A stretch of 64,000 bases of DNA, from positions 62,001 through 126,000 of the forward strand of contig DAOTVP010000010.1 in assembly GCA_034436155.1 (NCBI GenBank), written 5' to 3'. Made by a program: the position numbers and the translations under genes. The DNA is from GCA-2794515 sp034436155 (lineage in GTDB: Bacteria > Chloroflexota > Anaerolineae > Aggregatilineales > Phototrophicaceae). The notes below the pieces were generated by a model. It saw only the letters and a program-made list of their open reading frames with translations, had not been told where the DNA came from and ran no database searches. Positions 23,972 to 33,419 of this stretch are shown piece after piece. How positions within the stretch are numbered: position 1 is the stretch's first letter; the number at the start of each line of letters is the position of its first letter.

Positions 23972-25054
23972 TCAGGCTTGTACATGCACAGGCGTGCCGA
24001 TTTCACCAAAGTTCTCGAAGAACCATTGCGCCTCGCTGTTAGGCATATTGACGCACCCATGACTCATCGGTCTGCCCCAATTGCTGTGCCAATATGTGCC
24101 ATGAAGGGCGTATCCCTGATAAAAATACAACACCCATTCCACATTTGGTAAATCGTAACCCGGTCCGGTCATGCGTTGGGCGCGGACTCGTTGCCGAATC
24201 GAGAATTGTCCCTGTACGGTGGGGGTGGCGGGCAGTCCTGTCGAGACCAACACGCTCCGCACGAGGATACCATCTTGATAGGCATACACTTTAGAATCGC
24301 TCAAATCGATTAAGATAAATTTGCCTGTGCGAATGGACGGAGATGGGGCTTGTGGGTCGAAAATGCCTGTGATGATGCCCATATCTTGAATACCGCCGTA
24401 CTCATTCAAGGCGGGGATGATGATGGTTTGCCCCGCCAAAACGCGATCTGGGTCGTAGATGCCGTTCATCTGGGCGAGTGTCGTCCAACTCATGCCGTAG
24501 CGTTGGGCAATCATTCCCAATGTTTCGCCCGGTTGGATGGTATAACTGATATTGGTGGTCGGCGCGGGTTGAACAGGTTGTTGTGGGGCAGGGGCGGCGG
24601 TTTGTCCCGCGAATTCTGGCGATACCCAAATATTCAGGCTTTGCCCCGGATAAATCCGATTGGGGTTGGCGATGGTATTGGCTTGCAAAATTTGTTCCAC
24701 CGTTGTGCCATATTGACGGGCAATTGCCCCTAATGATTCCCCGCGTTGAACCACATGTACTATAGGCGTGCCTGCGATGAGTGGATTTTGGACTTGGGCG
24801 CTATCATCGGGGATGCTCAGACCAGGGATGATTAACACTTGCCCGCGAAAAATACGGCTCGGATTTTCGATGTTGTTGGCTTGGATGATGGCGTTCATAT
24901 CCACGCCGTAGCGTTGGGCGATGCTGAATAGGGTATCACCACTGACAACGGTGTGCGTTGTCTGTCCCGATTCCTCCTGGGCAACGGCGATATTCACCAT
25001 GAAAAGTGACAAAATACCGATGCAGATTGCAAATTTAAGACGGTGTAGGCGCAT
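23972..25054 (-). CDS. LysM-repeat L,D-transpeptidase (YkuD)
   Basis: 360-residue secreted cell-wall enzyme. After a signal peptide (ending ...NIAVAQ) come three LysM peptidoglycan-binding repeats, each with a GDTL/GESL/GETL-x-x-IAQRYG-type core and ending in a PGQ-like turn (about residues 33-77, 97-141, 172-216). The C-terminal YkuD domain has the catalytic HGCVN in MSHGCVNMP, plus HGTYWHSNWG. It cross-links or anchors peptidoglycan through L,D-peptide bonds. The start at complement of 25052-25054 has GGAG correctly placed; an upstream ATG 57 bp earlier lacks one and would spoil the signal peptide. Confidence 0.92.
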   Translation of the reverse strand: MRLHRLKFAICIGILSLFMVNIAVAQEESGQTTHTVVSGDTLFSIAQRYGVDMNAIIQANNIENPSRIFRGQVLIIPGLSIPDDSAQVQNPLIAGTPIVHVVQRGESLGAIARQYGTTVEQILQANTIANPNRIYPGQSLNIWVSPEFAGQTAAPAPQQPVQPAPTTNISYTIQPGETLGMIAQRYGMSWTTLAQMNGIYDPDRVLAGQTIIIPALNEYGGIQDMGIITGIFDPQAPSPSIRTGKFILIDLSDSKVYAYQDGILVRSVLVSTGLPATPTVQGQFSIRQRVRAQRMTGPGYDLPNVEWVLYFYQGYALHGTYWHSNWGRPMSHGCVNMPNSEAQWFFENFGEIGTPVHVQA

Positions 25055-25241
25055 AACAATACTCCAAATGAATTCACATAAGTTGATATAATCATGACCG
25101 AATTGTGCCAAAAAAACAATCAGAATTAGCGGATTCTAACAGAAACGGTGGGGATTAGTCACGAAGTCCATTTGCGATTGCGCCATTTTGTTTGTAAAAT
25201 GCGATATTAGATAATCTCAATAACACACTTGAGTTAAAAAT

Positions 25242-27446
25242 ATGCTATTACGGACGTATCGAGTAACAGATAAAATCGGGCTTTTCATCCTCAAAAGTCT
25301 TTCTTTTGTGGTGCTTATCATGACCGATAGCATGTCGGTGATGATGGGTATCTTGAGCAAAGGCGGGCTTGGGGTAGGGGGTGTTTTACGCGCTATTTTT
25401 GCCCTGCTTTTGCGCGGATTGCGCCTGTTGCGCGATAGTCTATTTTGGATACTGGATAAAATTGGGCGTGTGGCAGGCATCTTTTTAAGCCTTTTCGGAC
25501 GTGCTGGTGTCCAAGCCACCAGAGGCGCGACCAACATCGGCGGAAAAGCGGTTAAAGGTGTGTCTGATGGCACATCTACGGCGATGGCGCGTCGTTCTGC
25601 CCGCGCAGAAATTGATACCACCCTCGCAGAAGACCCACTCCGTACCCAAAATCGCGTGTTGAGTGGGTTTATTGTGGTCGTCCTCATCGCGCTCATCGGC
25701 GTGGTGGTATGGGCAACGACTCGCCCGAATAATACGATACCGATTGTGCCACTCAGCCCCAATTTAGGTTTGAATCTCGGTGTACCGACCCAATCTGTCG
25801 AACAACCTGCGGTGGTGATTAACGCGCCGACCCTCGTGCCAACATCTACACCCATTCCTGCGGTGTTGCAATCGGCGGGGACGCTTGCCTATGTGGTGCG
25901 TGAACGTGGTCAAACGGATATATGGGCGGTGCCAGTCGGGACGCGCAACACCTTACGGATTGTCAATTCGCCCGAAGATGATCGTGACCCCGCTTGGTCA
26001 CATGACGGCACGCGCTTGGCGTATGCCTCGCGCCGTGAAGATAGCAATTGGGATTTGTATGTATACGATTTACGCACGGGTGGCACATCGCGCATGACGT
26101 TTAATTTAGCATTTGAAGCTAACCCCAAATGGTCGCCTGATGATTTGTATCTGGTGTACGAGAGTTATCAACAAGCCACCCATTTAGATTTGTATATCAT
26201 GTTAGCGGATGGTTCAGAAGTGCCTCAACGCTTGCCTGCATCATCGGATGCGCCCGATTTTTCGCCTGCGTGGTCGCCCGATGGTCGGCGTATCGCGTTT
26301 GTATCGTGGCGCGATGGCAATCAGGATATTTATTTGTTCGATTTGAACACAGGCGAGACGATCAACCTGACGAATACACCAACCCGTCATGAAGATTATC
26401 CCGCGTGGTCGCCTGATGGTGATGTATTGGCGTATAGCGCGGTAGAAAATGGCATTGAGACGGTTTTCACGTATGATTTAATCAATCGCTCGGCGGTGGC
26501 TTTTCGGCGTGGTCGGATGCCTGCGTGGTCGCCAGACGGGTTGAGTATCGCCTTCATGGTGGATGCAACCGATAATTCGGCGACATTTATCACCGTTGCG
26601 CCGTATATTGAAGGTGGGGTAGCGACAGAGGTGATACAAGCCCCATATGGTGCGACTAGCCCGTTTTGGATGGATGCGCCCCTTCCGCCTGCGTTGGTGA
26701 ATGCGGGTGGTTTTCCGTTGGCGATTACCGAACCACTTTATATCGAACAATCCCGCCCGCCATCGGGCGATCCGCCGTATGGATTGGGTCCGTTGGTCAA
26801 TATCACCAGCGCGGCGCAACCTGTTTTGAGCGAGCGCGTCAACGATTCGTTCAATGCGTTGCGGATTCGTGCCAACGAGGTCATCGGCGTGGACTTTTTA
26901 GGCGATATTAGCGATGCCCTGTGGACACTTGAACATCGTAGACAAGTCGGTGAGCCTGTTCGCAATTGGCATTATACAGGACGGGCTTTTTCGATTAACC
27001 GCAATCAAGTTGGGTTTCCGCCACCGTTTGAGGTGGTGCGCGAAGATACCGATTTAGCCACCTATTGGCGTATTTATGTTCGTGTGGCACAAGCGGCACA
27101 AAATGGGTCTTTGGGCGAACCGCTACGGCGGATGCCGTGGGATTTCGCCGCGGCGACACAAGGCGATGTGGATGCGTATAATCAGGGTGGGCGGTTGCGC
27201 GGGCAGATGCCGAGTGGTTATTATGTCGATTTGACCCAATTGGCGCTCGATTATGGTTGGACACGCGATGCCGCTACGACCGATTGGCGTAATAATTTCA
27301 ATGGGCGTAGTTATTGGGTCTTCCAAAAGCGCGAAGGCTTGTCATGGTACGAAGCCATGCGTGAATTATACGCCGAATCGCAATTAGGTGGATTTGTGCC
27401 AACACCGACACCTGCGCCTATCCCAACACTCACGCAACAACCTTAG
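25242..27446 (+). CDS. Membrane-anchored PD40/TolB-like propeller protein with degenerate M15-like C-terminal domain
   Basis: 734 residues. The first ~150 contain two hydrophobic segments, the second (FIVVVLIALIGVVVWATT, about 147-164) being a clear membrane helix. About 200-470 hold at least five PD40/WD40-like beta-propeller repeats with PAWSPDG cores. The C-terminal ~200 residues resemble zinc D,D-peptidases of the M15/VanY type (NWHYTGRAFSIN, DLATYWRIYVR, PSGYYVDLTQLA, YWVFQK). The Asp expected after SxHxxGRAxD is Ser here, so catalysis is doubtful. It is followed by an M23 peptidase gene and lies among other wall genes. The domain order is seen; the wall-binding role is inferred. The start may be further downstream (ATG at about 25320). 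Confidence 0.78.
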   Translation: MLLRTYRVTDKIGLFILKSLSFVVLIMTDSMSVMMGILSKGGLGVGGVLRAIFALLLRGLRLLRDSLFWILDKIGRVAGIFLSLFGRAGVQATRGATNIGGKAVKGVSDGTSTAMARRSARAEIDTTLAEDPLRTQNRVLSGFIVVVLIALIGVVVWATTRPNNTIPIVPLSPNLGLNLGVPTQSVEQPAVVINAPTLVPTSTPIPAVLQSAGTLAYVVRERGQTDIWAVPVGTRNTLRIVNSPEDDRDPAWSHDGTRLAYASRREDSNWDLYVYDLRTGGTSRMTFNLAFEANPKWSPDDLYLVYESYQQATHLDLYIMLADGSEVPQRLPASSDAPDFSPAWSPDGRRIAFVSWRDGNQDIYLFDLNTGETINLTNTPTRHEDYPAWSPDGDVLAYSAVENGIETVFTYDLINRSAVAFRRGRMPAWSPDGLSIAFMVDATDNSATFITVAPYIEGGVATEVIQAPYGATSPFWMDAPLPPALVNAGGFPLAITEPLYIEQSRPPSGDPPYGLGPLVNITSAAQPVLSERVNDSFNALRIRANEVIGVDFLGDISDALWTLEHRRQVGEPVRNWHYTGRAFSINRNQVGFPPPFEVVREDTDLATYWRIYVRVAQAAQNGSLGEPLRRMPWDFAAATQGDVDAYNQGGRLRGQMPSGYYVDLTQLALDYGWTRDAATTDWRNNFNGRSYWVFQKREGLSWYEAMRELYAESQLGGFVPTPTPAPIPTLTQQP

Positions 27447-27469
27447 TTTTTTAGAGGATGAAAAACACG

Positions 27470-28744
27470 ATGCGAAAAAGAGGACGTTCTTCTGCGGGAG
27501 TCTTTACGGCGGTCATCTTGTTTGGAGTGTTTGGCGCGTTTGGGATGTTGCTGTATAACAACGCGCAAAATGTAATTCCAGTGCAAGTCGTCATCCCAAC
27601 ACAAGCCCCACCGACTCAAGTGGGTAACACATGGCAAGAGGTGTTGCGATCGGGTTTCAATGAACAAGGGACACCTGTCCCGACCATTGCGATACCCACA
27701 CAACCGTTTATCGCGCCGACTTTGCCCCAAGTGCTTGCGCCGACTATGACCCCCGTCGCGGCGGTCAATCTGGCGGAGGGAGGGAACAATCAATTTAGTT
27801 TACCCGCTACACCCACCCCTGTTTCGCAACCGCCAACGGAACAAATTGCCCAGACAGGCACGCCGATTGTGGTAGCGAGTGCGCCTCAGCCAACCCTCCA
27901 ATGGATGCCTCCGCCGTTGCCTGTCCCACAAAATCGTGATCCATTAGGGCGTGACCATTATATTTTTGCCCGTCCGATTGATTCTAATGGTGTGAGCAGA
28001 GGGTTATTTTACTATCCATACGGCGCGGACGGTCTCGAAGATTTGAACCCCTTACGGATTCATCATGGTGTCGATTTCCCCAATCCGACAGGCTCACCTG
28101 TGCGGGCGGCGGGTAGTGGCACGGTGTTGTTTGCATCCACGCCACAAAACCCTGTATGGGGCAATTCTGCCAGTTATGGTAATGTGATTATCATCGAACA
28201 CGATTTCGGTTGGAATGGTAAAGCCCTCTATACGTTATACGCCCATCTCGAACAGGCGCTTGTCAGCACGGGTGATACCGTCCAGATGGGCGATGTTATC
28301 GCTTTGAGTGGCAATACAGGGCGGTCGTTGGGTCCGCATTTGCATTTTGAGGTGCGTTTAGGGACAAATGGCTATGGCGATACGGTCAACCCTGTGTTAT
28401 GGATTGTGCCGTTTGTTGGGCATGGTACGATCGCGGGACGCTTGGTAGATAGTCGTGGTAATTTTATTCCAGATGCCGATATCACGCTTCGTAATTATTC
28501 GTCAAACTGGTTTGAAGGCACAACTACCACCTATATTTTTGATGGCACGGTGAATCAGGTCAATTCTGCCCCCAATTGGAATGAAAATTTTGTCTTTGGT
28601 GATGTCCCCGCGGGGCGTTACGAAGTGATTGCCGTGTATGAGGGGCAACGTCTATCGCGTATTGTTGATGTGTATGAGGGACTGACGACATTAGTCGAAC
28701 TGCGTCCTGCGGTGGCGGCAACGGCACAACCCGTTGCGCCCTGA
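27470..28744 (+). CDS. M23-family peptidase (LytM-like) with membrane anchor
   Basis: Zinc metallopeptidase of the M23 family, usually a peptidoglycan endopeptidase or an activator of one. 424 residues from the ATG at 27470 (AGAGG at 27451-27456); an earlier in-frame ATG at 27458 is too close to that site. N-terminal membrane helix, Pro/Thr-rich stalk to about 160, then the catalytic domain with HHGVDFPNP (HxxxD), YTLYAHLEQ and GPHLHFEVR (HxH). About 95 residues after it form a carboxypeptidase-regulatory-like beta-sandwich (IAGRLVDSRGNFIPDADITL). The metal ligands are all present, so it should be active. Co-oriented with the PD40 protein gene and 23 bp after it. Confidence 0.9.
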   Translation: MRKRGRSSAGVFTAVILFGVFGAFGMLLYNNAQNVIPVQVVIPTQAPPTQVGNTWQEVLRSGFNEQGTPVPTIAIPTQPFIAPTLPQVLAPTMTPVAAVNLAEGGNNQFSLPATPTPVSQPPTEQIAQTGTPIVVASAPQPTLQWMPPPLPVPQNRDPLGRDHYIFARPIDSNGVSRGLFYYPYGADGLEDLNPLRIHHGVDFPNPTGSPVRAAGSGTVLFASTPQNPVWGNSASYGNVIIIEHDFGWNGKALYTLYAHLEQALVSTGDTVQMGDVIALSGNTGRSLGPHLHFEVRLGTNGYGDTVNPVLWIVPFVGHGTIAGRLVDSRGNFIPDADITLRNYSSNWFEGTTTTYIFDGTVNQVNSAPNWNENFVFGDVPAGRYEVIAVYEGQRLSRIVDVYEGLTTLVELRPAVAATAQPVAP

Positions 28745-28851
28745 GCGTTGGCTAATCGGTGTTTAGGCAGAATAGGCAGGGGCGGATTTTTAGGTTACAC
28801 TAGCTGAGAATTGTTGCGGATATGTTTACGCAAGCATGGAGAGATTTTGAC

Positions 28852-31044
28852 ATGAAAACACGTTTGAAAATTTTGATCATCGTCTCGATGATGTTAATCA
28901 TGGTGATAGGTGTAACCGCCCAGAGCAATGTCCTTATCCCTAATACACCGACAACGGGGCGCATTACTGAGGGCAGTGCGGCGCAAATTTTCACATTTGA
29001 GGCGCTCGCCAATAGCACCGCCACCCTTAGTATTAGCAGTGAAACAGGCTTCGCGCTCACGATGATTCTGAGCGATGCAACGGGCGTTATTTTGGGTCAG
29101 GTGCAAAAAGCCGCGGGCGCGGCGACTGGTGCCGAAAGCCTCATCGAAAATGTGCCGTTGCCAACTGCGGGGACATATTATGTCACCGTCCTCATCACGC
29201 CGGGCGTTGTCACGGCGTTGGCGGGTGAATTTGTGGTGACATTGACGCTGGTCGGGGGGGATAGTGCCACAATTCCGCCCGTTCAAACGACTCCCGATGT
29301 TCAAGCAACTGTAGAAGCTGTTGCCACGCCCGATTTGAGCCTGCCACCCACCAGTGCTACTGCTTCAGTTACACCTGCCAATTTTCAGGTGAGCCAAGTG
29401 GCGCTCCCAAGCGGGATTACCGTCAATCTGACGTGGAATACTCAAGATGACCTGAATTTACAAGTCCGTGCGCCCAACGGTGGCACGCTATTCTGGGATT
29501 CGCGCACAACGAATGATAGTGGTGTATTTGGCGCGGATGTCAATGGATTATGTGAGGTACTCGCAACACCGCCCGCCGTAGAAACTGCCTCATGGCAGGG
29601 TGGCTCGCTCTCTGCGGGGCGTTACGAAGTGTTGGTGTATTATCGGTTCTATTGTGGAGATACGCCTGCTCCGGTTGATTTTACAGTGGATGTCAATCTG
29701 AATGGCACACCCTTAACGCCCATCACAGGCACATTACAAGCCCCTTCGGATGGGAATGTGCCTGTGCATATCGCCAGTTTTGTGGTGAATCCTGATGGTA
29801 CAGGTAGCACCACCCCTGGCGGTTTATACACCGATACTCGTGTGTTGCCAATCGGCGTGAGCGATATTCTCACTGCGCCATCCACGCCATTATTTTTCAA
29901 CAGCCCGACGGAAGGGGTGATTGCTGGCGACCAATATTATCAGACGTATACCTTCACGGGGCAGGCGGGGCAATTGGTCAATATCAGCATGAATCGGGTA
30001 TTGGGCAACCTCGACACATTGCTCATCTTATTTGATGCGTCTGGCACGATTATCGCCGATAATGATGATGTGGATAGCCCCAGAGACACCAATTCTGTCA
30101 TCTCGACACGCCTACCCGCCGCGGGGACATACACCGTGTTTGCGAGTCGATATGGGAAAGATGTCGGCGGTACAGAAGGGACATATACGCTTTTGGTCGC
30201 AGAAGAAGCCCCAGAACGTGCCTTAAATCTGAATTTGCCAACGGGTGATATTGAAGTCACGCTGACATGGAACACCAATGCCGATTTGCAATTACTCGTG
30301 CGTGACCCGTTTGGGGATGCGGTGTATGATGATGCCGAAAGTGTGCGTAGTGGTGGTTTATTGACTGCCACAGGCAACCGTAATTGTGCTACAACACTGA
30401 CCCCGCCCCCTGTGTATCATATCTATTGGCCCAGTGGCACATTAGACATTGGTTCATATGAAATCGAGATTTGGTATCAGAGCGAATGTGGTGATACACG
30501 CCCTGTTACATTCAATTTATTTGTGGTGGTGGGGGGAGAACTCATCTTTAGCGAGACAACCGGTATTCGTTTTAATGAACGGTATGTGACGAGCTTTACG
30601 GCGAATTTAGATGGCACAGCCGTCCCCAGTTTGGGCGGTATCATCGGCGGGAGCGAGACGTTGCCGTATCAGACCGAGCTTGGAAGCGCGATTGTGATGC
30701 AATCTGGCAGTAGTTTCACCGCGAGCATCACGCCCGATAACAAATTTGATGTGTATGCGTTTGATGGATTGGTCGGTGATATTGTCACCATTACGATGAA
30801 TGCCACTTCGCCCACATTAGACCCGTTATTGTTTTTGATTGATCCGAATGGTATCGAGATCGCCCGTAACGATGATGCGAACACCAATACGCGCAATTCG
30901 TTGATTAACCGAATTACATTGGCGGCGAATGGTCGTTATTACATCCTTGCGACACATTTTGGCGCGATTTATGGTGGTACGGTCGGTCCGTATAACATCT
31001 CCTTACAGCTTGAACGTCCTGCTCCACCTACAGAGACCCCTTAA
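28852..31044 (+). CDS. Secreted multi-domain protein with PPC-like beta-sandwich repeats
   Basis: 730 residues with a signal peptide (cleaved near VTA-QS). Three to four PPC (bacterial pre-peptidase C-terminal) domains are recognisable by their FxAxAGQLVxIxM...LLxLFDxxG patterns (about 25-130, 360-465 and 620-725). Between them are two copies of a ~120-residue module opening with LTWNT and containing a Cys and a SGxYExxVxY strand (about 185-315 and 470-590). No catalytic domain is present, so it is probably a surface adhesive or structural protein. The start at 28852 has GGAGAG at 28839-28844. The C-terminus ends APPTETP, lacking an anchor motif. Confidence 0.78.
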   Translation: MKTRLKILIIVSMMLIMVIGVTAQSNVLIPNTPTTGRITEGSAAQIFTFEALANSTATLSISSETGFALTMILSDATGVILGQVQKAAGAATGAESLIENVPLPTAGTYYVTVLITPGVVTALAGEFVVTLTLVGGDSATIPPVQTTPDVQATVEAVATPDLSLPPTSATASVTPANFQVSQVALPSGITVNLTWNTQDDLNLQVRAPNGGTLFWDSRTTNDSGVFGADVNGLCEVLATPPAVETASWQGGSLSAGRYEVLVYYRFYCGDTPAPVDFTVDVNLNGTPLTPITGTLQAPSDGNVPVHIASFVVNPDGTGSTTPGGLYTDTRVLPIGVSDILTAPSTPLFFNSPTEGVIAGDQYYQTYTFTGQAGQLVNISMNRVLGNLDTLLILFDASGTIIADNDDVDSPRDTNSVISTRLPAAGTYTVFASRYGKDVGGTEGTYTLLVAEEAPERALNLNLPTGDIEVTLTWNTNADLQLLVRDPFGDAVYDDAESVRSGGLLTATGNRNCATTLTPPPVYHIYWPSGTLDIGSYEIEIWYQSECGDTRPVTFNLFVVVGGELIFSETTGIRFNERYVTSFTANLDGTAVPSLGGIIGGSETLPYQTELGSAIVMQSGSSFTASITPDNKFDVYAFDGLVGDIVTITMNATSPTLDPLLFLIDPNGIEIARNDDANTNTRNSLINRITLAANGRYYILATHFGAIYGGTVGPYNISLQLERPAPPTETP

Positions 31045-31064
31045 TTGATACGCCCTTGATGATG

Positions 31065-31095
31065 AACGGGCATGACAGTTTGTTATGCCCGTTTT
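31065..31095 (+). terminator. Rho-independent terminator after the PPC-domain gene
   Basis: AACGGGCAT / ATGCCCGTT perfect 9-bp stem, 11-nt loop, then TTC-ATTT. It shares its stem with the terminator at 43722-43757. Confidence 0.75.
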
Positions 31096-31258
31096 CATTT
31101 GAGAATTTTTCAATTGTGACTAGCAACAACCGATAATCTGCGCTATACTTTTCTAAATTTTCAGTATCCATGCAATCAGGACTGCATCCTGACGGTCTTA
31201 CTTGGAACAACATATCATACATGAACATAACCAGTCTGCAACAAGAGAGAAAAATAAC

Positions 31259-31942
31259 ATGAAATTGCGAACAATTTTGATATTTGTTGGTTTAGTTTTC
31301 CTGATTGCCGCCTGTGCGCCAACCCCCCAATTGCGGAGTGACCGCTTATTACAAGATAATAGCTTTGTGGCAGACCCTGTAGAAGGTTGTGAATTACCGT
31401 GTTGGCGTGGTATTACCCCAGGTGTCACTCGTTGGAATGATGCGTTGAACATCATCCGTGATGATACCAGCCTGACCAGTCTGCAAACTCGTACAGATGA
31501 AGCCACCAAACAAATTGGCGCGGCATGGGCGCAAGCCAATGGCGATAATTGTTGCCAAATGTTCTCCGAAGATGGTCAAACGGTATCATTTATCGTTGCA
31601 CAAACGACCCCTCGTTATCGCTTAGGCGATGTCATTGAAAAGCATGGTGAACCGAGCTACATCATCGGCGATACCGTCAGCAGTGACCAAGCATTGGTGA
31701 GTGTGTATTACCCCGATATTCCCATGTTGATTTATGTGTTTGTCGAGGGCGAAGCGGGTCGAATCACAGAACGTAGCGAAGTGGTTGGGTTTGCTTATCT
31801 GACCGCAGATCTCATGACCGAGTTGTTGACTACCAGCAATTTGCACGCATGGGAAGGTTTAGATAAGACATTCAGTGATTATATGCAAAGCGATTTTGAA
31901 TTGACCCCTGTGCCAACGGCAGAAGCCACACCCGAAAGCTAA
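31259..31942 (+). CDS. Secreted lipoprotein, unknown function
   Basis: 227 residues with a lipoprotein signal (VFLIAACAP, Cys19). The mature part contains GCELPCWRGITPGVTRWNDAL, a block shared by many uncharacterised Anaerolineae lipoproteins, and NCCQMF. It ends in a Thr/Pro/Ala-rich tail. The ATG at 31259 follows AAGAGAGAAA and starts a proper signal peptide; an upstream ATG at 31202 would place 19 polar residues before it. No function can be assigned. Confidence 0.75.
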   Translation: MKLRTILIFVGLVFLIAACAPTPQLRSDRLLQDNSFVADPVEGCELPCWRGITPGVTRWNDALNIIRDDTSLTSLQTRTDEATKQIGAAWAQANGDNCCQMFSEDGQTVSFIVAQTTPRYRLGDVIEKHGEPSYIIGDTVSSDQALVSVYYPDIPMLIYVFVEGEAGRITERSEVVGFAYLTADLMTELLTTSNLHAWEGLDKTFSDYMQSDFELTPVPTAEATPES

Positions 31943-31996
31943 TCATGGTTATTTCCTGCGTCTGATTTTTATCATCGCAGTGCATACAATTTTCAC

Positions 31997-32028
31997 AGGC
32001 AGATTTTCAGACCGAGAATCTGCCTTTA
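31997..32028 (+). terminator. Rho-independent terminator after the lipoprotein gene
   Basis: AGGCAGATT / AATCTGCCT perfect 9-bp stem with 11-nt loop, followed by TTTACT. Confidence 0.7.
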
Positions 32029-32091
32029 CTGCCCTCGCAAGCAGTTTAATTTGTTGGTATCTAATTTAGTTGATAGAAGGAGTCGGGGAAG

Positions 32092-32793
32092 ATGAGCGGA
32101 AACGCAACCCCCAAAGCGATTAACGATCTCAAAGTTGGTATGGCAGTTGAAGGTATAATCAAGCGCATTGAAATTTATGGTGCGTTTGTCGATATTGGTG
32201 TCGGTCAAGATGGTTTGTTACATGTTTCGCAATTGGGGAAACCCGATGTGAAAAGTGTGGCAGATGTCCTTAAAGTGGGCGAAAAAATCACCGCTTATAT
32301 CTATAAGATAGAGAACGGGCGTGTTGCCCTCACGATGATCGCACAACCTACCTTGAGTTGGGATAGCATTGAAGAAGGGCAAATCCTCACAGGCAAAGTT
32401 GTCCGCATCGAAAATTTTGGTGTGTTTGTTGATATTGGCGCAGAACGCCCCGGTATGGTGCATGTGTCTGAATTAGCCGATGGCTATGTCAAAAATCCGG
32501 GCGATGTCGTCAAAGAAGGTGAAGAAGTCCAAGTGCGCGTGTTGAAAATCAACCGTAAGAAACGCCAAATTGACCTGAGCATGAAGACCCAATCCGAAGC
32601 GTATGAACCAGAAGCGATATCTTCTGAAGAAGATGAAAAAATGCTGACCGCCATGGAACTGGCATTCCGCAAAGCGATGGGCAAAGAAGATTCGGTTTCT
32701 AGTAAAAACAGCGCCAAAAACCGCCGTGATAATCGTAGGATGCAAGAAGATATTATCGCCCGCACCCTCCGCGAACACAGCAACACCAAATAA
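32092..32793 (+). CDS. Protein with two S1 RNA-binding domains
   Basis: 233 residues with tandem S1 (OB-fold) domains at about 12-80 and 97-168, each with VEGxIxRIExYGAFVDIGxG...LLHVSQL-like sequence. The last ~65 residues are charged and helical (KNRRDNRRMQED). It resembles the S1-domain proteins of the YabR/RpsA-related group that bind mRNA or the ribosome. A strong AAGGAGTCGGGG leader precedes the ATG. It stands alone, with a hairpin separating it from the convergent VKOR gene. Confidence 0.87.
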   Translation: MSGNATPKAINDLKVGMAVEGIIKRIEIYGAFVDIGVGQDGLLHVSQLGKPDVKSVADVLKVGEKITAYIYKIENGRVALTMIAQPTLSWDSIEEGQILTGKVVRIENFGVFVDIGAERPGMVHVSELADGYVKNPGDVVKEGEEVQVRVLKINRKKRQIDLSMKTQSEAYEPEAISSEEDEKMLTAMELAFRKAMGKEDSVSSKNSAKNRRDNRRMQEDIIARTLREHSNTK

Positions 32794-32822
32794 ATTCCTC
32801 ATTATGATGAACAACCAAACAA

Positions 32823-32855
32823 GAGGGGTTTTATCGCTATTCCGATAGACCCCTC
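32823..32855. terminator. Bidirectional hairpin between S1 and VKOR genes
   Basis: GAGGGGT / ACCCCTC with an inner partly paired ATCG-CGAT region. Placed between convergent genes; T-tracts are short on both sides. Confidence 0.55.
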
Positions 32856-32883
32856 GTTGGGTTGGCATCTGTTAAAAACTGAT

Positions 32884-33405
32884 TTATGCCTCGTCTACGG
32901 TCGGTTTGTTGAGGAACAAAATCAACCTGCCGATATACACCACGAATAACACCGTCATATTGGCTTCGTGCATCAAACACCACACACAAAACGCCTTCAG
33001 CAAAAAGGCTTGCACATAAACCAGATACATCGAGAATAAAAAGGCGAATGTGATGATGCCAAATGTGAGCGGGATGCCCCATTCGCGCAATATAGGGATG
33101 CGTTTTTCAAATAAAATCATCAGCCCAATGATGATATACGTCCCAAATCCGAGCCACGCGATGGCGATGCCAGAGCGAATCGGAAATTCGGAGTAGATGC
33201 TATTTTGCACGACATCGCAATTAAATCCACCTTCGCCCGCGCCCGGACATGCCATTGGCACATCGGTGAGTTTGACATAACTCAGATAGCCACTGACGAA
33301 TAAACCAAATACGACCAAAACCAACGCCAAATTGCGTAAATTCAGCCATTTGCTGGCAGGATTATGGTGTTGAGCCTCTGATGCGGTTGCTGTTTGTGTA
33401 GTCAT
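32884..33405 (-). CDS. Vitamin K epoxide reductase (VKOR) family protein
   Basis: 173 residues with four to five membrane helices. Bacterial VKOR proteins reoxidise DsbA-like oxidases by passing electrons to quinone. The active CxxC is in AFCVWCLMHE (near residue 145); the loop cysteines are MACPGAG and GGFNCDVVQNS, with the Ser of IYSEF also conserved. No thioredoxin partner is fused or adjacent. The ATG at 33405 follows AAAGGAT at suitable spacing; a TTG 18 bp upstream is less likely. It starts 15 bp after moeA ends, so the two form one minus-strand operon. Confidence 0.9.
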   Translation of the reverse strand: MTTQTATASEAQHHNPASKWLNLRNLALVLVVFGLFVSGYLSYVKLTDVPMACPGAGEGGFNCDVVQNSIYSEFPIRSGIAIAWLGFGTYIIIGLMILFEKRIPILREWGIPLTFGIITFAFLFSMYLVYVQAFLLKAFCVWCLMHEANMTVLFVVYIGRLILFLNKPTVDEA

Positions 33406-33419
33406 AGATAAAAATCCTT

